36,497 nt of DNA from an uncultured Luminiphilus sp. (GTDB taxonomy: Bacteria; Pseudomonadota; Gammaproteobacteria; Pseudomonadales; Halieaceae): the NCBI GenBank assembly GCA_938091995.1, contig CALKNZ010000126.1:1-36497 (forward strand), read 5' to 3'. The notes under the pieces are model-generated. The model saw only the letters and a list, made by a program, of their open reading frames with translations. It was not told where the DNA came from and did not search any database. Each line of letters starts with the position of its first letter. Within the stretch, counting starts at the first letter, position 1. The position numbers were made by a program, and so were the translations under genes. This document shows positions 25,310 through 32,983 of this stretch, piece by piece.

Positions 25310-25351
25310 GGCCGAATATGATTCGGCCTGTTAATTCTCTGGAACTATACT
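25310..25351 (+). promoter_or_regulatory. inverted repeat overlapping a candidate promoter of the MFS-GST operon
   Basis: GGCCGAAT-ATG-ATTCGGCC (25310-25328) is a perfect 8+8 inverted repeat. A -10-like TATACT lies at 25346-25351. With a 17-bp spacer the -35 position falls on 25323-25328, inside the right arm, where the sequence (TCGGCC) is a poor -35. That arrangement fits a promoter needing an activator or blocked by a repressor at the repeat. The transporter gene starts 82 bp downstream. Confidence 0.45.
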
Positions 25352-25432
25352 GTGAATGTCTCAAGGTTGGGAATACGCGCGGAAATACCATGCAAAGAGA
25401 AGCCACGACTAACGAGATAGCCAGGAAGCTCA

Positions 25433-26767
25433 ATGTTGCTTAGACCTCCGGGACATAAAAAGATCTTGGGGCCGGCCTCGCCGACAATCCCACCGCCACT
25501 TTCAGGTTATCGTACAACGCTGACTTTGCTACTTCTGGCCTACGCACTATCGATGTGCGATCGAATGATTCTTTCGATCTTATTTCCTGATATCAAAGCT
25601 GAATTTGGCTTGAGTGATACTCAACTCGGTCTGCTTGGTGGCATTTCATTCGCGCTTTTTTATGCCACGATGGGTCTGCCAATTGCCCGCTTATCAGACC
25701 AATACAGTCGCAAATGGATCGTTATTATAAGCTTGATTGTTTTTTCACTTATGACGATTCTGAGCGGCTTTGCCGCGGGATTTATCAGCCTGTTGATCCT
25801 AAGAATTGGTGTGGGTATCGGTGAAGCGGGAGTTAACCCCGCGAGCCACTCGATTATTGCCGATTATTTTCCACCTCAGCGCCGTGCATTTGCTATGGCC
25901 ATTCTGATGCTGGGCGCGAGTATTGGCATGATACTAGGGTTCGTTGGGGGCGGCGTTATCGCAGAAATCTATGGCTGGCGTGCCGCACTCATCGCCGTCG
26001 GCGCTCCCGGCCTTCTCATCGCTCTAATCATGGCGAAAATGTTAGCCGAACCCGGCAGGGGTACCTTTGAAGGTCACACCGGCGCCCCACCCCCTCCTAT
26101 ACACACCACGGCCATCACCATGTGGTCTAACAAGGCTATGCGCCACTTAATAGCCGGCTCAATTGTCGCGGGACTAATGGGCTACGGTTTAACGCAGTGG
26201 CTACCAACTTTCTTTAGTAGGCAACACGATCTCAGCCAGTCTCAGACGGGCTTACTGATGGCGGGCCTATTTGGCATATCAAGCGCCATTGGCGCCTTAG
26301 CCGCGGGCAAGCTATTTGATCGGCTGGCAACACGCGGATTTCAACACGGCATGCGTATGCTAGCCTTAGTGCCCTTCGCTACCATCCCCTTTTTCATCAT
26401 GGGGCTGCTAGCCGAAGACCTAACCACCGCGATAATACTGTTTATCATTCCCGGGTTCGCCGGCAACTACGCCTTGGGTCCCACCCTCGCCATGATACAA
26501 ACACTCGCACCCGTCAATATGCGGGCGGTTTCCGCGGCTATTAAGATGCTGTTCATTAATCTAATAGGTTTAGGCTTAGGTCCACTACTGGTGGGGATTA
26601 TCAGTGATTTCATGACACCCCGCTATGGCGATGATGCTTTGGGTATCGCACTTGCTTATTTCACAACGGTGGGTCTATGGGGCTCTTTACACTTTTGGCT
26701 TTGCGCTAAAGCTTTGGCACAGAGCCAAGCGGCTGAAACGCCGACCTCGCCATTACACAGCGATTAA
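25433..26767 (+). CDS. MFS transporter (spinster-like)
   Basis: 444 aa with about 12 membrane helices; AGGAAG lies just upstream of the ATG. The MFS motif A is present between helices 2 and 3 (GLPIARLSDQYSRKW), RIGVGIGEAGVNPASHSIIADYFPPQRRA (helix 4 region, pattern only) is typical of spinster-like members, and GWRAALIAVGAPGLL marks helix 6. It probably carries a small organic or lipid-like molecule across the inner membrane with protons. Direction and substrate are unknown. It is followed after 22 bp by the GST-like gene and faces the OruR-type regulator. Confidence 0.93.
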   Translation: MLLRPPGHKKILGPASPTIPPPLSGYRTTLTLLLLAYALSMCDRMILSILFPDIKAEFGLSDTQLGLLGGISFALFYATMGLPIARLSDQYSRKWIVIISLIVFSLMTILSGFAAGFISLLILRIGVGIGEAGVNPASHSIIADYFPPQRRAFAMAILMLGASIGMILGFVGGGVIAEIYGWRAALIAVGAPGLLIALIMAKMLAEPGRGTFEGHTGAPPPPIHTTAITMWSNKAMRHLIAGSIVAGLMGYGLTQWLPTFFSRQHDLSQSQTGLLMAGLFGISSAIGALAAGKLFDRLATRGFQHGMRMLALVPFATIPFFIMGLLAEDLTTAIILFIIPGFAGNYALGPTLAMIQTLAPVNMRAVSAAIKMLFINLIGLGLGPLLVGIISDFMTPRYGDDALGIALAYFTTVGLWGSLHFWLCAKALAQSQAAETPTSPLHSD

Positions 26768-26789
26768 ATGCCATAAATAAGGTTTAGCC

Positions 26790-27911
26790 GTGAGCGAAAA
26801 AAATCAGAGCTTGTTCCGCTATCGACTCTATGGATCCCCCGTTTCTTACTACACCGCGAAAGTTCAATCCTACCTGCGCTACAAGGCTCTGCCCTTTGAT
26901 CTCATTAGGGTTAACAACAAAATCGCCGAGACTGTCATAAAGCCGGCCACCGGTGGCTGGCGCGTGATACCTGTGCTCTACGGCTCGAATACAGGTTATA
27001 TTCAGGACAGCAGCGTTATTATCGATGCCCTGGAGTCTCTTCACCAGGATGTGCCCGTAACACCACCAGGATTAAAACAACAGGTGGTTTCTGCGCTGTT
27101 TGAGCTGTTGGGTGACGACTGGCTGGTATTCCCGGCCATGCACTACCGCTGGAACTTCAAACGATATAATTTGCCCCACATACTCAAGGCCTTCGGTCAA
27201 AGTCGGACACCACATTGGCCCAAACCGATACGCTGGATGGGCGGTATAAAAAATGCACTTAAATTTGGCGTAGTACCCCGGCAGATGTTGGGCATCAACC
27301 CTACAAACATCCCAGCTCTTGAGAAGTGGACTACACAGCTCCTAGATCAGCTAAATGCGCACTTCTCTCTGCATGATTACTTACTGGGTGGGCGAGCTTG
27401 CCATGGTGACTTTTCCCTTTATGGTCCACTGCATGCACATCTTGCCTCAGACCCATTTCCCAAAGAGCACCTGATTAAATCAAGACAGCATTTGCAGAAC
27501 TGGCTAACGAGAATGACTGTAACACCGGCAACAACAGGCGACTGGTTACCCGCTGACGAAGTTCCTGCCACACTGATACCCATACTGCAGTGGCAAGGAC
27601 GCGACCAGCTCCCCTACCTTAAAAAGGTCATGGCGCAGACTGCTGACTGGCTGTCAAAGAATAGCAAGGCCGAAATATTGCCTCGTTTTATTGGTAAAAC
27701 CAGCTACGGTATTGGTTCGGCAGTTGGCACACGTCTCTGCGCACCATACAGCCAATGGATGTATCAACGGGTGATGCTATACATAGACAGGGCAGAAACT
27801 GACCCCCGACATGAATTGGAAACCTGGCTCAAACAACATGGCATTGCCTTTGACCCCAATCAGCCAAGCCACCCCATAGTATTTAGAGCGTCCAAAGTTC
27901 GACGACAGTAA
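26790..27911 (+). CDS. glutathione S-transferase-like protein
   Basis: 373 aa with a GTG start (AAGG 8 nt upstream). Residues about 10-90 look like a thioredoxin-fold GST N-terminal domain: YRLYGSPVSYYTAKVQSYLRY, then WRVIPVLYG and the glutathione-contacting QDSSVIIDALE. Residues 110-250 fit the helical domain (LLGGRACHGDFSLYGPLHAHL, seen near 205-225). About 120 further residues extend past the usual GST length (200-230) and are unassigned. The enzyme may conjugate or rearrange a substrate imported by the MFS partner. A rho-independent terminator follows. Confidence 0.85.
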   Translation: MSEKNQSLFRYRLYGSPVSYYTAKVQSYLRYKALPFDLIRVNNKIAETVIKPATGGWRVIPVLYGSNTGYIQDSSVIIDALESLHQDVPVTPPGLKQQVVSALFELLGDDWLVFPAMHYRWNFKRYNLPHILKAFGQSRTPHWPKPIRWMGGIKNALKFGVVPRQMLGINPTNIPALEKWTTQLLDQLNAHFSLHDYLLGGRACHGDFSLYGPLHAHLASDPFPKEHLIKSRQHLQNWLTRMTVTPATTGDWLPADEVPATLIPILQWQGRDQLPYLKKVMAQTADWLSKNSKAEILPRFIGKTSYGIGSAVGTRLCAPYSQWMYQRVMLYIDRAETDPRHELETWLKQHGIAFDPNQPSHPIVFRASKVRRQ

Positions 27912-28039
27912 TCCTGCCTTATGGCAAAGAGCCGCAAGAAGGTTTTATCGCTCTGAGCTAATCGCTTATCTGCAACTAGGAAAGCTCAGAAATGCGAGGC
28001 TCAATGCCAGTCTGCCAGGCCCTGATTCGTATCCCTCTT

Positions 28040-28061
28040 AACCCTTTGATTGGGGTTTTTT
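28040..28061 (+). terminator. rho-independent terminator after the MFS-GST operon
   Basis: AACCC (28040-28044) pairs with GGGTT (28053-28057) around an 8-nt loop, followed by a run of T to 28061. The stem is short but correctly placed 130 bp after the GST stop. The opposite strand lacks a T-run, so it should not serve the convergent receptor gene. Confidence 0.65.
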
Positions 28062-28119
28062 GTCGTCTCTGATATGGAGCCTATGGACCGGCAATTGTCC
28101 AAATCGACAGGCCACCGTA

Positions 28120-30402
28120 TTACCAACGGTAGCTGGCACTCAGACCAATGCGGCGACCTGGAATAGGCCAATGGTTGGCATACCCCGTAGGTTGGCGCCG
28201 CACAACAGCCGTACTGTTGGTTCTCGTAATGAGAGCTTCCTCATCCAACAGGTTGCGGGCAAACACTTCAACATGCCATCGGTTGGTACGAACACCCAAA
28301 TACGCATCGAGGGTGCTGTAAGCATCGAGATCGATCGCGGGATTCGTAATCGACGCTGCTTCCGCAGTTTGATTGCCCGTGTAGGCAAACAAAGCACGCC
28401 CGTAGCCTTCAAAGCCACCAAAGTCCACACGGTATTCCGTGTTCACGCTGGCTGTCCACTCGGGCGTCCTGCCCAGCTGGTTGCCACTCTCGTCACACTG
28501 GGCTACGGCTTGGCCCGGGGGGAAAGTTGGCACGCCGTTGTCGTCAAACTCATTACAGGGCAGCGTAGTTCCACCGGCGTATTCACCTTCGGTATAGCTT
28601 AGAGAGCCGCCCAGGTACCAGTTCGCGCTAAGGTTGGCCGACAACTCCAATTCGCCACCCCAGACCTCGGCATCGCCGTTGGCGGTGATCCCACTGCGGT
28701 CAATACTTCCATCAGGATTAATAATATTGAGTGCATTCTGACGGGCAATGTAGTCATCAAAATGGTGTAAGTACAGGGCTCCGTTGAGTCGGACTGCGCC
28801 ATCCGCAAGGGTGCTCTTAAAACCCAACTCATAAGAAACGCTGTCTTCAGCGTCGAACAACAAGACATCCTCAGGTAAGGCCGATCCCGTCACCGTGATG
28901 CCTCCAGGTCGCCAACCAGTGCTCACCACGCCGTAAAGGTTGAGATCGTCACTAGGCGTATACTCAAGTGCCAATTGACCGGTAAGGGAGTCGTCGTCAT
29001 AGCGCCGATTATCATCTGAGATAACCTGTTCCAGAAGAAATCCTGGAGGCGCAACGCTGATGCCGCTTGGGCCTGCAACCAATGACATATCCCGATCAAC
29101 CTGAATTTCCTGATAACGCAAACCTAGCTGCAGGGTCCACTTTTCACTTAAGTAGAACTGGTTGTGGGTAAACAGACCCCAGCGCTCCGCCTCCGCTGGG
29201 AATAACAACATGGTGCTGCCCCCCGCAAAGGGGCTAAGGGGAATCTGAAGATTGTCCTGGCTGAAAAAGATATCCGAATCCTCATAGTAGAGGCCTAGCA
29301 TATAGTCCCAGCGCTCGCCTTCGTTACTGGCGAAACGCAACTCTTGGGACAGGTCAGTACGATCATCTACCGCTATTCGCTCGGCTACGTTACCCGGATT
29401 CGAACTGCCCTGCGCCTGGTCAAATATCCTAACGGAGTCGGTCTCATGATAGCCGGTCACCGAGGTCACCGAGTGAGAACCCAGGTCCCAGTTAATCACC
29501 AATGACGTGTTCAGATACTCCGATTGCGTGTTGTCAGATACACCATCGATCCCGACCCGCGCATCACTGCGATCATAGGAGTTCAGGGGCGGCAACAAGC
29601 CCTCCGGGTCCAGTTTCGGATCGCCCGTAGTCTCGCCACTGAGCACGCCAAGATCATCGAAATCGCGCTCTAGGTACTGTGCTGCAAAGTCGATACTCAC
29701 ACTGTCAGTGGGCAACCAACTCAGGCTGAAACGGCCCGCTGTTGTCTCAGTTGCGCTGGTCTCTCCCGTCAGAACATTGACAGTTTCGTCCATATCATTT
29801 TCGTCAAACACGCCAGCGAATCGTACAGCCAGTCGCCCGGGAATCAACGGCAGGCTCGCCGCCAACTGGGTGTTGATGCCATCGTTGTCGGTCAATGTGG
29901 CTCGCACCTCGCCTTCGACCTCATCAAGATTGGGCTTAGCGGTATGAATATTGATAGCGCCGGCAGGGGAGGTACGGCCGGCGAGAGTTCCTTGAGGACC
30001 GCGCAATACCTCAATGCGTTGTATGTCGAACAATTGCTGGTAGACAGCGTTCGAATCGACAATCGCTTGGTTCCAGTAGGTGGTCACTGCTGCTTCGGCC
30101 GCGGAGTTCGGGTTGTAGTTGATACCGCGCAGTGTCATGCGGCCACTGCGACCGGTGAAACTATCGATCTGCAGGCCGGCTGTTAGCGCCTCGAGGTCTA
30201 AAAAGCTAAACGCATTGAAGTCTTTGAGCGTGTCTCCGTCTATTACATTAACCGTAGCAGGAACGTTCTGCACCGATTCGACACGCTTCTGAGCCGTTAC
30301 AACAATCTCTTCCAGTTGAAGGCTTTGCGCGGCCACAAGATTTCCATACATGACAAGGCCTGCCATGGAAGCAATAGGCGAAATTTTCAATAGATGGCGC
30401 AT
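28120..30402 (-). CDS. TonB-dependent outer-membrane receptor
   Basis: 760 aa with AAGGA 10 nt before the ATG. Residues 1-25 are a signal peptide ending VAAQ. A TonB box LEEIVVTAQ is at about 30-38. The plug domain (about 45-160) shows MTLRGINYNP and IEVLRGPQGTLAGRTSPAGAINI, and the rest forms the 22-strand barrel, ending in LSASYRW with the terminal aromatic residue. It should import a large or scarce substrate, energised by TonB-ExbBD. It lacks a FecA-type signalling extension, so transcriptional control is by other means. It diverges from the DUF3604-monooxygenase unit across 469 bp, which suggests a shared substrate. Confidence 0.95.
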   Translation of the reverse strand: MRHLLKISPIASMAGLVMYGNLVAAQSLQLEEIVVTAQKRVESVQNVPATVNVIDGDTLKDFNAFSFLDLEALTAGLQIDSFTGRSGRMTLRGINYNPNSAAEAAVTTYWNQAIVDSNAVYQQLFDIQRIEVLRGPQGTLAGRTSPAGAINIHTAKPNLDEVEGEVRATLTDNDGINTQLAASLPLIPGRLAVRFAGVFDENDMDETVNVLTGETSATETTAGRFSLSWLPTDSVSIDFAAQYLERDFDDLGVLSGETTGDPKLDPEGLLPPLNSYDRSDARVGIDGVSDNTQSEYLNTSLVINWDLGSHSVTSVTGYHETDSVRIFDQAQGSSNPGNVAERIAVDDRTDLSQELRFASNEGERWDYMLGLYYEDSDIFFSQDNLQIPLSPFAGGSTMLLFPAEAERWGLFTHNQFYLSEKWTLQLGLRYQEIQVDRDMSLVAGPSGISVAPPGFLLEQVISDDNRRYDDDSLTGQLALEYTPSDDLNLYGVVSTGWRPGGITVTGSALPEDVLLFDAEDSVSYELGFKSTLADGAVRLNGALYLHHFDDYIARQNALNIINPDGSIDRSGITANGDAEVWGGELELSANLSANWYLGGSLSYTEGEYAGGTTLPCNEFDDNGVPTFPPGQAVAQCDESGNQLGRTPEWTASVNTEYRVDFGGFEGYGRALFAYTGNQTAEAASITNPAIDLDAYSTLDAYLGVRTNRWHVEVFARNLLDEEALITRTNSTAVVRRQPTGYANHWPIPGRRIGLSASYRW

Positions 30403-30871
30403 AGCGAAGCGTTCCTTATTTTTATTTTCGGTAAATAAGACATGTCTGCGGCTTCAGCTTAGCCACCCACAATGCGCCATTACGAATCATTTTCGGTCAA
30501 TCTTTTTGCTGATGCCGACGCCAGATCACCAAAATTCCTCAGGCAGTTTTGAAGAAATAGGCTTTAGGCCGCCAAACGCAAATGCATCCCCAGCGCAACC
30601 AGCCCCTGATTTGCAGCCATTGATGCGAGTAAATAAACAAGACAATTGAAAATTCACTGCCTATGGCATTCTAATACGGCTAGATTTCGCTAGCGTTGCG
30701 AAAAATATGGCCGAAGATGATTCCTGCGCCACACCGGTAAGACCCTATCGTAAAGTCGTACACAGGCTGAAGCTGTGTAGAACAGAAGAAACTGAACCCT
30801 GGCAAACCCTCAAGGGTGGGTAGACGACGCTACAAAACGATGGGCGGCACCATAAAACGCTAAGAGAGCGA
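30403..30871. other. divergent control region between the receptor and the DUF3604 unit
   Basis: No gene is visible. The left part is upstream sequence of the receptor gene. TTGAAA at 30646-30651 is a possible -35 for rightward transcription, but no good -10 follows at 16-18 bp. TTCGC...GCGAA near 30687 is a short inverted repeat. The last 117 bp form the structured leader listed separately. Confidence 0.5.
30755..30870 (+). ncRNA. possible structured 5' leader of the DUF3604 operon
   Basis: The RNA can be drawn as a three-way junction. P1 is GTCGT (30755-30759) with ACGAC (30824-30828). P2 is ACACAG (30760-30765) with CTGTGT (30773-30778) and a 7-nt loop. P3 is ACCC (30796-30799) with GGGT (30818-30821), a 6-nt bulge TGGCAA, then ACCC (30806-30809) with GGGT (30814-30817) around UCAA. 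A further hairpin, CGCT (30858-30861) with AGCG (30867-30870), holds the ribosome-binding AAGAG in its loop, one base before the ATG at 30872. It matches no riboswitch class I can confirm; the stems are short and chance is possible. Confidence 0.35.
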
Positions 30872-32917
30872 ATGATGTTAAAAAAAATAGCGGTAAGCAT
30901 GTTCGTCATACTCTTTCTGGGTTTGGGTTACATAACGGTAAAAGTACTATTACCTTTGCAGGCATCGGCCGATAAACATGGCCCCGATACCGCCGCTAGA
31001 GATTATGCCCTGCAAGACAACAGTCGGTTGAACTTGCCGAGTAGACAAAGCCCCTCTTATCAACCTGCCCCTAATTCCAATAAAAATTTATATTGGGGCG
31101 AACTGCATATCCATACTCGAGAAAGTTTCGATGCCACCTTGTTCGGCAATACCCTAGATGTAGAAGACGCATACCGCTTCGCAAGCGGAAAAGCGCTTGC
31201 GAGTGCAGGCGGCGAAAAAATGCAGCTAAGCCGTCCTTTAGATTTTGTTGCGATCACTGATCATGCCGAAGGCTTCGGTACCCGCACGCACTGTCAGGAT
31301 TCTGGACTTTCATTAATCGAGCGTGCAGCTTGTTGGCTGGCAAACGAACCGAACCCAATGATTTTCAAGTTACTGGTTGACCGTATTCGGGGCGATGCCA
31401 CTCCAGGGGATCCCTCTCTACCTGCGGGGGTGTACCAGCAAAAGGATCGCAATCCACCAAAACCAGGAGCGTTTCCTACCTGCAGATTTGGCGACGGGAG
31501 TCTGGAGCGCTGTCAAAAAAATGCCCAAATCGATTGGGCTAGATATGTGGATTTAGCCAATCAATACAATGCACCTGGAAAACTGACGACGCTCATTGGA
31601 TACGAATTTTCTCCAGGCCTACCTGCTCAAGGCAAACACCATCGCAACATTATTTTTCGCACCGCGACAGTGCCTGAACATGCCATTTCCAGCCTTGATG
31701 TACCTAATGCCCTTGAGCTTTGGCGAGGGCTCGAAGCCAGCTGTAGCGGAGACTGTGATTTCCTGACAATACCGCACAACCCTAACAAGGCTTGGGGCCT
31801 AACCTACTCGCCGTTCACTTGGGATGGAAAAGCCTACACCGAGAGCGACTGGCGACTGCGGCAGAAACGCGAACCGCTGGTTGAAATTTTTCAAGTCAAA
31901 GGCGCGCAAGAATGTGCCCTGGGGGTGGGTGCAACCGATGAAGAATGTGCCTTCGCTCAGGTCTTCGATCCCTGTCAGCCAGGGGAAACAACAGGTTGCG
32001 CTTTTAAGACAGGTTTTGTTAGGCAAGGTCTTAAGGTTGGCTTAGAGCTCAACCACTCTATGGGTTTCAACCCATTACAAACGGGCTTCATTGCCGCTAC
32101 CGACAGCCATAACTCCAACCCTGGTGATGTTGAGGAGTGGGATTTTCCGGGCGCAGTGGGCGCAATTACATCGTCTGCGACTCGACGTTTGCGATACAAC
32201 CCGGAGAGCGCAGACTACCAATCGAGTCTAAAATTCAACACTTCCGGTGGACTGGCGGCAGTATGGGCCCAGGAAAATACTCGTACCGCTATTTTCGATG
32301 CCCTCGCCAGCCGGGAAACTTATGCAACATCGGGTCCACGCATAGCTTTACGCTTCTACGCTGGCTGGAATATTGATAAGAGCGTGGTTACAGATCCCCA
32401 TGCTGTTGAATCACTCCGAGCCCATGGTATACCCATGGGCGGCGTACTTAAAATTCCTGAGGCTGCAGTCACTTCGCAACACCACGTGTCTCCACAGTTT
32501 TATGTTTGGGCCACACAAGACCCCATGGACGCACCGCTGCAAAAGTTGCAGATGATAAAGGGCTGGATAGATGACCAGGGGCAAACTCATGAAAGTGTGG
32601 TCGATATTGCCTGCGCTGACGGTGCATTGGTTGACCCCACCACCAATCGCTGTCCCAATAACAACGCAAAGGTTAACTTACAGACCTGTGACTTCAATAG
32701 CGACTCGGGAGCCAGCGAGCTTAAAACTCTATGGCAGGACTCTAACTACAACCCAGACCAAAGCGCCTTTTACTATGTTCGAGCCCTCATGAATCCGACC
32801 TGCAGGTGGTCTACCTACGATGCTATTCGGCTGAATCAGCCGCCAAGCCCACACGTTCCCAGCACTATTCAAGAGCGTGCCTGGAGCAGCCCTATTTGGC
32901 TAAGTGTCCATGACTAA
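30872..32917 (+). CDS. DUF3604 protein (PHP-like metal site), cysteine-rich paralogue
   Basis: 681 aa with one N-terminal hydrophobic helix (about 6-27), so exported or inner-membrane anchored with the body in the periplasm. DUF3604 and PHP-like metal motifs are GELHIHT (His79, His81), AITDHAE (Asp130, His131), IPHNPN (His302) and AATDSHN (Asp411, His413), which suggest a metallo-hydrolase or phosphoesterase. The function of DUF3604 is not established. Ten cysteines between 141 and 376 are absent from the next protein and may form disulfides; four more near the C terminus are shared. The second paralogue starts 66 bp downstream. Confidence 0.88.
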   Translation: MMLKKIAVSMFVILFLGLGYITVKVLLPLQASADKHGPDTAARDYALQDNSRLNLPSRQSPSYQPAPNSNKNLYWGELHIHTRESFDATLFGNTLDVEDAYRFASGKALASAGGEKMQLSRPLDFVAITDHAEGFGTRTHCQDSGLSLIERAACWLANEPNPMIFKLLVDRIRGDATPGDPSLPAGVYQQKDRNPPKPGAFPTCRFGDGSLERCQKNAQIDWARYVDLANQYNAPGKLTTLIGYEFSPGLPAQGKHHRNIIFRTATVPEHAISSLDVPNALELWRGLEASCSGDCDFLTIPHNPNKAWGLTYSPFTWDGKAYTESDWRLRQKREPLVEIFQVKGAQECALGVGATDEECAFAQVFDPCQPGETTGCAFKTGFVRQGLKVGLELNHSMGFNPLQTGFIAATDSHNSNPGDVEEWDFPGAVGAITSSATRRLRYNPESADYQSSLKFNTSGGLAAVWAQENTRTAIFDALASRETYATSGPRIALRFYAGWNIDKSVVTDPHAVESLRAHGIPMGGVLKIPEAAVTSQHHVSPQFYVWATQDPMDAPLQKLQMIKGWIDDQGQTHESVVDIACADGALVDPTTNRCPNNNAKVNLQTCDFNSDSGASELKTLWQDSNYNPDQSAFYYVRALMNPTCRWSTYDAIRLNQPPSPHVPSTIQERAWSSPIWLSVHD

Positions 32918-32983
32918 ACCTCGACACTACGCAAAGCACGCCTTCGAATCAGTTGGCTGCCCCCCATTGAACGTCACAAGGCT

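Noticed and set aside
28060-28602. 180-codon plus-strand frame antisense to the TonB receptor
   Set aside because: It is antisense to a clear receptor gene and has no domain; long antisense frames are common opposite such genes.
30796-30835. Resemblance of GGCAAACC...GGGTAGACG to a cyclic di-GMP-I (GEMM) riboswitch
   Set aside because: The required AAAGCC closing strand and the second helix with its tetraloop receptor pairing are not present, so I do not name a class.
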